DNA from: CAWJMN01 sp963844055
GTDB taxonomy: Bacteria > Planctomycetota > Planctomycetia > Pirellulales > Pirellulaceae
DNA length: 64,000 nucleotides
Direction of reading: 5' to 3'
Assembly: GCA_963844055.1 (NCBI GenBank)
Contig: CAWJMN010000001.1
Coordinates: 1,612,001 to 1,676,000 of the forward strand
In this document: in pieces, positions 45,758 through 53,404 of the stretch
How positions within the stretch are numbered: position 1 is the first letter of the stretch
Layout of the letters: each line of letters opens with the position of its first letter
Translations under genes and position numbers: made by a program
The notes under the pieces: generated by a model
Seen by the model: the letters and a program-made list of their open reading frames with translations, nothing else
Database searches by the model: none
Told to the model about the DNA's origin: nothing

Positions 45758-46179
45758 AAAGGCTCTAACCTACGGCACCAACTATCTTTATAAGGTCATG
45801 CATTTTCAGAGCCGGAAGCGTCAGCGCCCGGTCCTCCCCCCGTGCCTCACAAACCGTGTTGGTTCAACACAACCATGGCAAATTAACGTAGATGGTCTAC
45901 TACGGCCATCGCGTAAGCAGTTTCGCCGATTCAATGACGATCTAACCAAACACTGCAAGTTGTTGCAGGACAATAAGTTGCTCTTGTTTTGGCACAGGGC
46001 GTGAGGAAGAGAAGCGGCGGTTGCCATAACTCTGGGCAAAGTTCCATCGCGAGTAGAGCCGCACCACGCCCGGGAAGCCTTAGCTGGTGTGCTAAATTGG
46101 TTGGCGTGAACAGCAAGGTGGTGAATCAGTCTAATGTCTCCGAATAGCCAACTCATTTTGATTGGCGTGGGATGGAACA
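45758..46179. other. Intergenic region containing a dispersed repeat
   Basis: About 420 bases. It carries the 12-mer CTCTAACCTACG (45762-45773) and repeat copy C. No gene. Confidence 0.4.
45956..46005 (+). repeat. Dispersed intergenic repeat, copy C
   Basis: GCAAGTTGTTGCAGGACAAT, then AAGTTGCTCTTG and TTTTGGCACAGGGCGTGAGG. The 34-base distance between GCAAG and TTGGC equals that in copies B and E. TTGGCACAGGGC is close to the -24 half of a sigma-54 promoter. It is upstream of the SRPBCC gene (46180). Confidence 0.6.
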
Positions 46180-46578
46180 ATGTGTAAGACCATCAAGCAG
46201 CGAATGAAATTCAACGCCCCACCAGCAACAGTTTACGATCTTCTCGCAGACTCGAAGAAATGCTCAGCCGTGACCGGCAGGAAGGCGACGATCAGTCGCA
46301 AGATTGGCGGGGCGTTTTCAGTCGGCGAGAACGAAGTCTCGGGAATCAACGTTGATCTTGTTCCGGGTCGACGAATTGTTCAGGCTTGGCGACATCGACG
46401 GTTTCCCGAAGGAATCTTTTCCATGGCGGCTATGACGCTAACTCCAACAGCTGATGGCGGCACGGAACTCGTGCTAACACATCGCGGTGTGCCGAAAGAC
46501 CTGATCCATGAGACCGAACACGCTTGGCGCGTACAGTATTGGTCGAGAATCAAAGCCTACCTTGCTGAAGCAGGCTAA
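46180..46578 (+). CDS. SRPBCC/AHSA1-type START-fold protein
   Basis: 132 residues from an ATG at 46180. IKQRMKFNAPPATVYDLLADSKKCSAVTG, then GGAFSVGENEVSGINVDLVPGRRIVQAWRHRRFPEGIFS and GGTELVLTHRGVP, ending in WRVQYWSRIKAYLAEAG. This is the Bet v1-like AHSA1 pattern: a cavity for a hydrophobic ligand or a co-chaperone role. It is isolated, with a repeat upstream. Confidence 0.85.
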   Translation: MCKTIKQRMKFNAPPATVYDLLADSKKCSAVTGRKATISRKIGGAFSVGENEVSGINVDLVPGRRIVQAWRHRRFPEGIFSMAAMTLTPTADGGTELVLTHRGVPKDLIHETEHAWRVQYWSRIKAYLAEAG

Positions 46579-46735
46579 AAGAGAGGACGCCGAACGGGCT
46601 GCGGGCCGCTGGTCTGTCATCACACGTTGGGCGTGTTCCTTACCCTGTGGCAAAATGAAGACGTCGCCGTGGAAAGTTCAACCTGAGGACAGGAGGTCGT
46701 CAGAGCGTTTAGTCCATCGAGAATCATTCGAAAAA

Positions 46736-46790
46736 GCGGTAATCGTCAATGGCTAAAGGGGTGCGCTCTTTTTGGCACAGCGAGTCACCA
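46736..46790 (+). repeat. Dispersed intergenic repeat, copy D
   Basis: GGTAATCGTCAATGGCTAAAG, then GGGTGCGCTC and TTTTTGGCACAGCGAGTC, with 33 bases from GTAAT to TTGGC. Nothing is transcribed rightward downstream, so in this copy a promoter role is unlikely. Confidence 0.5.
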
Positions 46791-46800
46791 TTTAAGTCCC

Positions 46801-47295
46801 TCACATCCCGTCTTTTAAAATCTCTTGAGCCTTAACATTTACAAGGCAAACAGGCCAGCCGTCACTCTTGTAGAGCATTCGTAGTCCATGAAGCGATATT
46901 GCACTGGAGACAAACGGCAGAATATAGGTTTCTAACAAATTGCCGACCTCCCGAACTCGCTCTTGATCTGATATCGACTCGTTGTCGAGATCCAGGAGCC
47001 GCTCAAGCTGTTTCTCGTCTTGCGGAATCAGCGCCCCCCATCGGAACTGAATATGGCATTTATGTGTTTTCGGCAGGTCGGCCTCACCGATGCACTTCAG
47101 CCACACTCCGATGTTGATGTAGTATTGTGGCCCAAAACTGGACTTTTGGCGATTTATAACTGTAATTGACTCGTCGCTGTTGACGTACCATCCATCAGAT
47201 TCCTTCTTGAAGCCAGCACGTTTCAATGGCTTTCCGACGGCTTCAGTAAGGACTGTTGATGGGCTCATGGTGCGTAGGCGTGTGGTTAGGCTCAT
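46801..47295 (-). CDS. DUF4304-like protein
   Basis: 164 residues from an ATG at 47295 (or the ATG at 47268). LKRAGFKKESDGWYVNSDESITVINRQKSSFGPQYYINIGVWLK is the typical DUF4304 core. Members are small cytosolic proteins of unknown function, often beside polymorphic toxin loci. No toxin is near. It is eight bases from the gene at 47304 and probably cotranscribed with it. Confidence 0.7.
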   Translation of the reverse strand: MSLTTRLRTMSPSTVLTEAVGKPLKRAGFKKESDGWYVNSDESITVINRQKSSFGPQYYINIGVWLKCIGEADLPKTHKCHIQFRWGALIPQDEKQLERLLDLDNESISDQERVREVGNLLETYILPFVSSAISLHGLRMLYKSDGWPVCLVNVKAQEILKDGM

Positions 47296-47303
47296 GCCTT
47301 ATC

Positions 47304-47627
47304 TCAAAACGTAGCTGAATGATAAATAAAGTGTACGCGATTCTCTCCCGAAAATGGATTCTCACGAACCAATGCTTGAATGCCGGAATGTGCAATCTCC
47401 GCAATCTTCACTCCATTCAGCACACAAGTCCATGTGTGTCCGATTCCGGAAACTGACGGCAGATAACCAGAGGAAACCTCTCTAGCGAAAGCTTCTGGGT
47501 CAACAAACGAATAAACCTCGACCGTTTTTACGTGAGCCTCGCAGTCGTCTCCCGCGCAAACCGAATCACGGTCTAAAACCACCTGAATCTTTTGCCTGTC
47601 TTTTAGAACTTGGAATTCTGCCTTCAT
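47304..47627 (-). CDS. Small protein of unknown function
   Basis: 107 residues: MKAEFQVLKDRQKIQVVLDRDSVCAGDDCEAHVKTVEV, then a strand-rich part ending in HFIYHSATF. Two Cys and many short strands; no domain recognised. It precedes the DUF4304-like gene by eight bases. Confidence 0.6.
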   Translation of the reverse strand: MKAEFQVLKDRQKIQVVLDRDSVCAGDDCEAHVKTVEVYSFVDPEAFAREVSSGYLPSVSGIGHTWTCVLNGVKIAEIAHSGIQALVRENPFSGENRVHFIYHSATF

Positions 47628-47719
47628 GCGAGAATGAGCCTAATGTCCACAATCACGCTGACGCGAGTAATCGCCAATTCTGAAAACGCCCGATTCGCCC
47701 GCTCGGGTGGATTGTGTTG

Positions 47720-48232
47720 CTATTTTGGTCTTCGCTTTTCGAGTAAAGATTTTGTTACGGCTTCGAAGTCCTGAGGTCGAGCGATCACCAAACCGTATGC
47801 TGAGGTGTCGACGCTCTTGTCATGAATAACGCGTCGCATGAATACGCACAGTCGCCACCAATCAGGATGCGCAAATAGTTTACCGGGTGTGGCACAAAAG
47901 TCGAAATCAATTCCGCCGTGTCCATTCTTGCGAACCATATCGACACCGATTCCGTGAGTCCGATAATTCCAGCCCGTGCCGGGCAGTTCGTGATTTCCGC
48001 GACAACTAGGCCCCAGAACCTCCCTGGGTGAATCAAGGTTTAAGCTTGTCACAAGTATTTCAGCAGCCATATCGCGATACGCGATCCAAGCATCGATCAA
48101 TTGGTTTGCAGCTTCAACGTCAGACACAGCATCAGTGTTTTCAGAATAACTTTTGAGATGAAAGGTGTGCTTTAGCACATCCTCTCGATTGAAGGCCGGG
48201 GCGTTGAATGTCGTTCCCAAGCCTGTAGTCAC
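47720..48232 (-). CDS. Small protein of unknown function
   Basis: 170 residues from a GTG at 48232, no clear ribosome site. Motifs include LIDAWIAYRDMAAEILVTSLN, NYRTHGIGVDMVRKNGHGGIDFDF and WWRLCVFMRRVIHDKSV. The aromatic-rich centre (GIDFDFCATPGKLFAHPDWWRL) suggests a compact alpha/beta domain. I recall similar orphan proteins in other bacteria but no function. Confidence 0.6.
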   Translation of the reverse strand: MTTGLGTTFNAPAFNREDVLKHTFHLKSYSENTDAVSDVEAANQLIDAWIAYRDMAAEILVTSLNLDSPREVLGPSCRGNHELPGTGWNYRTHGIGVDMVRKNGHGGIDFDFCATPGKLFAHPDWWRLCVFMRRVIHDKSVDTSAYGLVIARPQDFEAVTKSLLEKRRPK

Positions 48233-48369
48233 TCCCGTCTGGATTTATGGTGCTTGCGAAGACTGCGCTTCAGACTTTCTTCGAACCCAACCCTGCTCTC
48301 TATTGTCTCTGGAAGCTTCCCATTCAATGGGTAGATCAGCAAGTTCCAGAATGCTCGAATCAAGTGCCA

Positions 48370-48576
48370 CTATATTCTATTCTTTAGAGCGACCACAAGA
48401 CCGTCGGCGACATTGAACGGGCCGCCAGTAAGAAACTGCCAGCCTCCATCTTCTTCGTCATGTAGGACCAGCAGTACTGGATGGTTGTCGTAAACGATCT
48501 GTCGCACCGTTATGGTCGCAACGTTTTCTGGGTCTTCGAACGGCCAAGTGTGAATCTGTTGGGGACTGCCTAACAT
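48370..48576 (-). CDS. Small DUF2185-like protein
   Basis: 68 residues: TWPFEDPENVATITVRQIVYDNHPVLLVLHDEEDGGWQFLTGG, ending in GLVVALKNRI. The HDEEDGGWQFL core resembles small proteins of the DUF2185/immunity kind. No partner gene is seen. Confidence 0.6.
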   Translation of the reverse strand: MLGSPQQIHTWPFEDPENVATITVRQIVYDNHPVLLVLHDEEDGGWQFLTGGPFNVADGLVVALKNRI

Positions 48577-48792
48577 CTATTCGACCGCGGCCTTCATGGT
48601 TTTACGCCGCCCTAAGCCAAATTGAAAACGTCGATTTGAAATCTCATTTTAAATGCTTGGCGACTAGCGGCATGGATCCGTACACTGGAATCAGTCAAAA
48701 AGTCGTAAGTCGTTGCTATTTAAGAGGATATTCGCATTATGGCACAGCAGGGCGGGCGGTATACCTTCCCGGTGCACTCTTGCCAAGAAACA
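48577..48792. other. Intergenic region with repeat copy E
   Basis: About 215 bases, no gene; holds repeat copy E. Confidence 0.35.
48706..48757 (+). repeat. Dispersed intergenic repeat, copy E
   Basis: GTAAGTCGTTGCTATTTAAG, then AGGATATTCGCATT and ATGGCACAGCAGGGC, again 34 bases from GTAAG to the (T/A)TGGCAC box. The middle is diverged, but both ends and the spacing are kept. Confidence 0.55.
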
Positions 48793-48828
48793 AAAAGAGC
48801 CGCAAGGAGGTTAGTCCTTGCGGCTCTT
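48793..48828 (-). terminator. Terminator of the interrupted tRNA-Arg gene
   Basis: 13-bp perfect stem AGAGCCGCAAGGA (48827-48815 on the minus strand pairs with 48808-48796), loop of six, then T5 on the minus strand. It follows the tRNA 3' end by three bases. Confidence 0.85.
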
Positions 48829-48830
48829 AG

Positions 48831-48883
48831 TACACCCATGAGGATTCGAACCTCAAACCTTCGGTTCCGTAGACCGATGCCAT
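48831..48883 (-). tRNA. tRNA-Arg(ACG), 3' part only; probable prophage attachment site
   Basis: Minus strand: anticodon arm TCGGT-CTACGGA-ACCGA (48877-48861, anticodon ACG), variable loop, T arm TGAGG-TTCGAAT-CCTCA (48855-48839), acceptor strand TGGGTGT and discriminator A at 48831. No matching acceptor strand (ACACCCA) or normal 5' D arm lies upstream. So the gene is cut inside the D arm. This is the classic trace of integration into a tRNA: the displaced 3' end stays with its terminator, while the repaired gene should be at the far prophage end. Confidence 0.72.
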
Positions 48884-48984
48884 AGCCCTGGCGAATTTGA
48901 CGGCTGTAGCGGTTCTTATGGTCGGTCCGCAATTGTGCCGAAAAAGGATAAGGAGAGAGTGCGAATCAAGAAAATGAGGTGGCT

Positions 48985-49407
48985 ATGTTTGGGCGGCTAT
49001 TTGGTACTAGCGGCAAGTGTGATACCAGCAGCAATCACACGGTGCAAGAGAGAGCAAACACTGTTAGCCCATTGAGAGCATGGGATGTGCACAGCGTGAG
49101 AGAAAAAGTTGAAAGGCGACGGGTGGAGTTGCGTAAGCTTTCGCCAGCAGCGACAGAGTTCTTTAACGCGTGTTTGATGTGCTCCGGGTATTGGCGACCC
49201 GACTGCATTGAAGTTCCGAAGTCGCGACTTGAAGGATGGCTAGTAGAAACGCCGCTGATTGAGCGAGTTCCTATTCCTGACTTGTCAGGAATTGCTCTTA
49301 CATTTGATGACTGGGATGTATCGGAAAACTCAGAATTCTTCTTTTTCCGCTATCGTGACGGCCGCCAGGTACCAGTTCCACCACCACAAGATATCAATTT
49401 GTCTTAA
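48985..49407 (+). CDS. First prophage gene, unknown function
   Basis: 140 residues from an ATG at 48985 with GAGG upstream (the GTG at 48979 lies in it). SVREKVERRRVELRKLSPAATEFFNACLMCSGYWRPDC and a Trp/Phe-rich end SENSEFFFFRYRDG. No domain is recognised. It could be phage cargo inserted next to the attachment site. Confidence 0.6.
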   Translation: MFGRLFGTSGKCDTSSNHTVQERANTVSPLRAWDVHSVREKVERRRVELRKLSPAATEFFNACLMCSGYWRPDCIEVPKSRLEGWLVETPLIERVPIPDLSGIALTFDDWDVSENSEFFFFRYRDGRQVPVPPPQDINLS

Positions 49408-49476
49408 CGAACTTGTGCTCCTAATAGTCAATCTGCGATCAAATTCTTTCGAGCATGAGTGCTCAGCGTGGACATC

Positions 49477-49495
49477 CTGCCGTTAATTACGGCAG
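49477..49495 (+). terminator. Hairpin terminator
   Basis: Perfect 7-bp stem CTGCCGT-TAATT-ACGGCAG, followed by TTGATTTT. It separates the first prophage gene from the holin-like gene. Confidence 0.55.
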
Positions 49496-49574
49496 TTGAT
49501 TTTGCTGCCCAGCTTTGGGCGTCGTCTCCACAGCCACTCGCTGCCATGCGCAGCCAACTCGAAAGGGCCTCCCC

Positions 49575-49991
49575 ATGATTCCGTTCCAGCTTGTTCTCTG
49601 GATTCTTCAAGCGATCGCCGCGATCTCGGTCATCATTGGCGGCGTGAATGCTACCGACGCCGGCTACGCCTTCTCAGATACTGGTGAGACCAGCTTCGTC
49701 GACGTGTTCTCGACGATTGGACCGTTCCTCATCGCCGCTGCGTGCTGGTTTGCTCAGTGGTGGGTGGGCAAAACGTTTGGGCTCAACAGCGAGATCTACC
49801 AAGCGGTGGTCGCTTTCCTCGCTTCGCCTTCTGACCCTGCAACTCGCCGTCGTCTGTTGACGGCCGTCATTGAGTGGCTCGCCGCGCAGAACAAAGACAA
49901 GCCGGCGGTGCTTACCAAGATCAATGAGCTGTCCGAGTTGCTCACGCCTCGCTGGACGCCCGCTGTGATCGACAACACGCCCAAGGTGTAA
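49575..49991 (+). CDS. Holin-like small membrane protein
   Basis: 138 residues from an ATG at 49575 with GAAAGGG upstream. Two hydrophobic helices (about 5-28 and 45-68) flank a short acidic loop (DTGETSFVDVF), followed by a helical, mostly soluble tail (RRRLLTAVIEWLAAQNKDKPAVLTK). Its position just before a lipoprotein and a peptidase fits a lysis or membrane-access role. Holins are very diverse, so the call rests on topology and context. Confidence 0.5.
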   Translation: MIPFQLVLWILQAIAAISVIIGGVNATDAGYAFSDTGETSFVDVFSTIGPFLIAAACWFAQWWVGKTFGLNSEIYQAVVAFLASPSDPATRRRLLTAVIEWLAAQNKDKPAVLTKINELSELLTPRWTPAVIDNTPKV

Positions 49992-50041
49992 GTCGGCCGG
50001 CATCGTTTCACCACGCGTCCCCTGCTCTTCTGGAGGCTCTC

Positions 50042-50428
50042 ATGTTTCGTGTTCTGCTCGTCCTGATGTTGTTGCTCCCATCGGCTGGTTGCCTTCGCCA
50101 TCGGCCGCGACCTGGGCCCGGACCCAAGCCGGGGCCTGGTCCTGTCATCGTTTCCCCGGAAACGGCAGCCGACTCGGCCATCGCCTCGCTGCGTGCCGGC
50201 TATTCAAAGAACTTTGCCGGTGCCGCCCAGAAGCTGCGTGCCGGCGAGTTGAAGACGTCTCGCGAGGCGTTTGACTTTGTCGCCGAATCCAATCGCAAGT
50301 CTCGTGAGGAGGCTCTCGCCGGCGTCGAGGATGTCGTCGATGCCGAGATCGGCGGAGAGAAGTGGGACGCAGCCAAGGCCGCGACCCTGTTTGATCGATT
50401 GTCAAAGGGCTACGCCGGCAATCGTTAG
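50042..50428 (+). CDS. Prophage lipoprotein
   Basis: 128 residues, MFRVLLVLMLLLPSAGC with lipobox PSAGC, then a Pro/Gly/Arg linker (RHRPRPGPGPKPGPGP) and a helical part with many Ala, Arg and Glu. TCTGGAGG lies upstream of the ATG. Outer-membrane spanin-like lipoproteins have such a linker and tail. Because holin-like and peptidase genes flank it, a role in the last step of lysis is possible. Confidence 0.6.
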   Translation: MFRVLLVLMLLLPSAGCLRHRPRPGPGPKPGPGPVIVSPETAADSAIASLRAGYSKNFAGAAQKLRAGELKTSREAFDFVAESNRKSREEALAGVEDVVDAEIGGEKWDAAKAATLFDRLSKGYAGNR

Positions 50429-50487
50429 TGCAACGGTGCAGCACTATTGCACTACCTCTGTTTCTTCATCCTTTTGGGAGCGATGTG

Positions 50488-50871
50488 ATGGCTGCTGAAG
50501 CTGATTTCTTCTCGGGGTATTTGATCGAGGCCGAACGTAAAGGCCAGCTGCTGGCCACGGCAAAACCGATTCCAGCATTCTGCCTGTCGGGTGGATACGA
50601 GGAGCCGGAGGAGATCGATTGCCGCTCCTGGATGCGGATTGAGAACCAAGGCTCGATGGGCTCCTGTCAGGGCCATGCTCAGACCACGGTGGGCGAGTAC
50701 TGCTACCACGTGGCAATGGGAGAAGTGATCCAGTTCAGCCCACTCTTCGCCTATATCGCCACCCAGCGGATCGACGGCATCAATGGTGACCGTGGCAGCA
50801 CGATCGCAGGCGGCGTCGAGAATGCCGAGACCAATGGGCTCTGCCCGCTCGAAGGTCTGCCCCTACCCTGA
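50488..50871 (+). CDS. Papain-like (C1A) cysteine peptidase, N-terminal piece
   Basis: From an ATG at 50488 with GGGAG upstream: 50 residues of lead, then EIDCRSWMRIENQGSMGSCQGHAQTTVGEYC, where the Cys of GSCQGHA is the predicted nucleophile and the Gln before it fits the oxyanion position. Conserved sequence continues to GLCPLE; one extra base near 50856 then shifts the frame. No signal peptide, so export would depend on a holin. Confidence 0.8.
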   Translation: MAAEADFFSGYLIEAERKGQLLATAKPIPAFCLSGGYEEPEEIDCRSWMRIENQGSMGSCQGHAQTTVGEYCYHVAMGEVIQFSPLFAYIATQRIDGINGDRGSTIAGGVENAETNGLCPLEGLPLP

Positions 50872-51304
50872 CCCAGTGCGTTACACACGCATCATTCCTG
50901 ATGCTGCCTACGAAGCTGCCAAGCCGTTCAAGATTCGGCAGCACTGCGTCACAGATAGCTACGCAGCGTGCTACGGCTATTTGTCCTCTGGGCAAGGGGC
51001 CATTGAGATTGGCATTGGCTGGGGCGGAGCCGAGAGTTCCTGCAACGGCATCATGGAGTCGTACCGTGGGGGCCGCGGTGGCCATGCTCTCGCTTTTGTG
51101 GGCTACAGCAAGCGCAAGGACTCACAGGGCCGCAAATACCTGTGGCTCGCCAATAGCTGGGATGTGGACTGGGGCAATGGAGGTTGGGCCGAAGTGGCAC
51201 CTCGTGCAGTCGAACAAATGCTCGCAGGCGGCGGCACCTTCATTGGCATGTCCGACCTCACGACGCCCAAGCCGCGGCTCGTGAAGTGGAAGAACTTCCA
51301 CTAG
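50783..51304 (+). CDS. Papain-like (C1A) cysteine peptidase, C-terminal piece
   Basis: Meaningful from about 50856: VCPYPDPVRYTRIIPDAAYE, GYLSSGQGAIEIGIGW, then the catalytic His in RGGHALAFVGY and the catalytic Asn in YLWLANSWDVDWGNGGW. All three catalytic residues of the C1A family are thus present across the two pieces. The joined protein would be about 270 residues. In this position most phages of other hosts carry a peptidoglycan-cleaving endolysin. Confidence 0.82.
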   Translation: MVTVAARSQAASRMPRPMGSARSKVCPYPDPVRYTRIIPDAAYEAAKPFKIRQHCVTDSYAACYGYLSSGQGAIEIGIGWGGAESSCNGIMESYRGGRGGHALAFVGYSKRKDSQGRKYLWLANSWDVDWGNGGWAEVAPRAVEQMLAGGGTFIGMSDLTTPKPRLVKWKNFH

Positions 51305-51358
51305 TCGGCGTTTCGTTTCATCTTTTGATCATAGTGCGTTGAACACGGAGCCCCTCAA

Positions 51359-51811
51359 ATGATCTCGATCATCCTTCAGTGCGTTCTCGCCTATTTCGCA
51401 CTCGATTTATTGACTGGGATTTACCACCTGGCGACAGACAAGGGATGGAATGTCAAGCAGCAGGTCGAGTTGTTCAACGACCATCACGCGAGCAACACCC
51501 TAGAGGCCTACGAATGGCGTCCCCTACTGTTTGCCGTTCCTGTGTTCATCACGGGATTGTATTGGCAAGTGCCGTTTCTGGTGGCTTTGGGTGTGCTGGC
51601 TGTCTTTACGCAGGTCCCGCACTATTTCGCGCACAATCCGCCCAAGTGGGGCCCAGTACGATGGCTTCAGCTCACTGGGATCATCATCACGCCAGAGCAT
51701 CATGCGGGACATCATCAAAATGATTTTTCCCAAAACTTTTGTGTGTTTTCCGGATGGTCGGATGTGGTGCTCAATCCGATCGTGAAGTTGTTTCAAAATC
51801 GCCAAAAATAA
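51359..51811 (+). CDS. CarF/PEDS1-family lipid desaturase encoded by the prophage
   Basis: 150 residues, ATG at 51359. Membrane protein with the histidine pattern of the TMEM189/Kua/CarF lipid desaturase domain: DLLTGIYHLATDKG, FNDHHASN, TQVPHYFAHN and PEHHAGHHQNDFSQNFCVFSGWSDVVLN. The last block matches the animal and myxobacterial pattern HHxxHH...YCxxxGWxNxxL closely, with the expected number of histidines for a di-iron centre. Known members put the vinyl-ether double bond into plasmalogens (PEDS1, CarF); plant FAD4 makes a trans bond. The order within the prophage suggests membrane modification during infection. The lipid substrate is not known. Confidence 0.85.
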   Translation: MISIILQCVLAYFALDLLTGIYHLATDKGWNVKQQVELFNDHHASNTLEAYEWRPLLFAVPVFITGLYWQVPFLVALGVLAVFTQVPHYFAHNPPKWGPVRWLQLTGIIITPEHHAGHHQNDFSQNFCVFSGWSDVVLNPIVKLFQNRQK

Positions 51812-51825
51812 AGGACAGGTGATCA

Positions 51826-52716
51826 ATGTTCTCTCTCTTGATGTGGTTAATCGCGATGGCCCCGGCCGACCTACATGGCCGAGACGTGAAACAAGAGCCG
51901 GTTCGCCAAAGTTGCTCGGTGGGCGAGCTCCTGCAGGAGCCGACTCCGGCTTTTCCACCCAAGGCCGATGCAGACGCTGCAGTGGAGAAGATCAATCACC
52001 AGCCGGCGCCCAAAGTTGAGTTCCTGCTCGAGCCAACGGCCGAGGTCGAACTAGCCAAGGTGCCACGCCTCCCAACGATGCAGGCGATGGTGTTCTCGAC
52101 CGCTGGGTGTGCTCCCTGTGCCCGCATGCACCGCGACCTCGAGGAGGTGCTCCCCAAGAGCGGCTGGACGGTCGGCGGAGGCGGCGAATGCATGATCTGC
52201 TTTCGCGATTCTGGAAGCGAGGTGTACGGCATCACGACGTTTCCGACGACGGTCTTTCTGGTGGGAGGCCGCGAGGTCGATCGAGCGGTTGGCTACCTAC
52301 CGCCGCAGGACGTTGCTGATCGCCTCAACGCAGCGTATGCGTCGCGTCTGGCAACGGCCGAATCGCAATCGGTGTCGGCGATTCCGATCGGCACGCTCCA
52401 CGCGAAAGGCCAAGTGACGCAGCTGCTCGATGCCGTACGTCCGATACTGCAGGACGGCGGCACGGTCACGCTCACTTACAGCGGCTCTAGCATCAAACTG
52501 CCACTATCCGACGGCGTCGAGGTGACGGCCGCCAACAAGGTGACAGCCACGTGGAGCATGAAGGGTGATGCTTTGCACCTCAAGCTCGACCCGCCGCCCA
52601 AGATCAAGGTGAGCGGCATGCCCGTCTCGCAGTCGCTCTCAGGCGTCGCGGTGAGCGTCGACTCAATCACGGCCGAACTGCCGTGGTTTCCGGACCTGAA
52701 GGTGCGTGTGCGATAG
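51826..52716 (+). CDS. Secreted thioredoxin-like protein with an extra C-terminal domain
   Basis: 296 residues. Hydrophobic N-terminus (MFSLLMWLIAMAPADLHG) as an export signal or anchor. Residues about 85-170 form a thioredoxin fold with the redox motif AGCAPCARM and a cis-Pro in TTFPTTVFL. A second, beta-rich part follows (about 190-296), with GTVTLTYSGSSIKLPLSDGVEVT. It lies 15 bases after the desaturase, so the two are probably translated from one message. It could keep the peptidase's catalytic Cys or envelope disulfides in the right state. Confidence 0.72.
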   Translation: MFSLLMWLIAMAPADLHGRDVKQEPVRQSCSVGELLQEPTPAFPPKADADAAVEKINHQPAPKVEFLLEPTAEVELAKVPRLPTMQAMVFSTAGCAPCARMHRDLEEVLPKSGWTVGGGGECMICFRDSGSEVYGITTFPTTVFLVGGREVDRAVGYLPPQDVADRLNAAYASRLATAESQSVSAIPIGTLHAKGQVTQLLDAVRPILQDGGTVTLTYSGSSIKLPLSDGVEVTAANKVTATWSMKGDALHLKLDPPPKIKVSGMPVSQSLSGVAVSVDSITAELPWFPDLKVRVR

Positions 52717-52770
52717 CTGGACTAGTTTTTTGATGGCTGAGAAATCTAGTCCAAGGGGCAACCGCTGTGG

Positions 52771-53112
52771 ATGAATCAAAGATGCTCGAAGAAGATGATC
52801 GAACAAGGACCAGGCACTGCGTTCCTGCTGGCCATCATCTACTTCCTCTACCAGCATGGCCCTGGCCTCGTGGAGTCGCTGAAGAAGACCCACAAGGTGT
52901 TACGAGCCAACCAGCGCGCGATCCTGAAGACGCAGCGAGAGGTCCTCTCAGGCATGGATGTGCAAGGCAAACGCCAAGTAAAGCATGGGGAGGCCATCCA
53001 CCACGTGGCCAACGGCGTCGAGGCAGTGGTAGACGGCAAGCCAAAGGATGAGGTAGCGCAACACATCCAGGCTGCACGCGACAAACTCGCAGACGAACAT
53101 GGGCGAAGCTAA
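52771..53112 (+). CDS. Small prophage protein with one membrane helix
   Basis: About 113 residues from an ATG at 52771; the ATG at 52795 gives the more natural MIEQGPGTAFLLAIIYFLYQHGPGLVESL. A GTG at 52767, eight bases after AAGGGG, opens another frame (DESKMLEEDD). The gene may therefore start there and cross a one-base break near 52795. One membrane helix is followed by a charged helical tail. Confidence 0.55.
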   Translation: MNQRCSKKMIEQGPGTAFLLAIIYFLYQHGPGLVESLKKTHKVLRANQRAILKTQREVLSGMDVQGKRQVKHGEAIHHVANGVEAVVDGKPKDEVAQHIQAARDKLADEHGRS

Positions 53113-53404
53113 CGCACAGAATGCCGCCAGGCGTGCGTTAGCCATGGGGGCGGGGTTGGCCAAGGGAGAGGTGGCCAGCCTCGCCTCTTGCCCATTCTTG
53201 GGCCTTCACTGGCCATCTGCGGCATGCTCGCCGCCAGTCGCTCTGGGCCGCTGCCCGCACCACTGCTAGCGACACCCCACCCCAGGGTAGTAGGTACTTC
53301 CTGGCCGATCTAACAGGTGACCCCAAAGGGAACGGTACAAGTTTTAGACACAGTTGGTTGCCGGAAATAAATTTCCGAAGCCACATTTCCAAGTGAGAAA
53401 CATC

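Noticed and set aside
41124..48757. Integron-like cassette array
   Set aside because: Small orphan genes and repeats suggested it, but I found no consistent GTTRRRY/RYYYAAC pair at gene ends and no integrase; genes face both ways.
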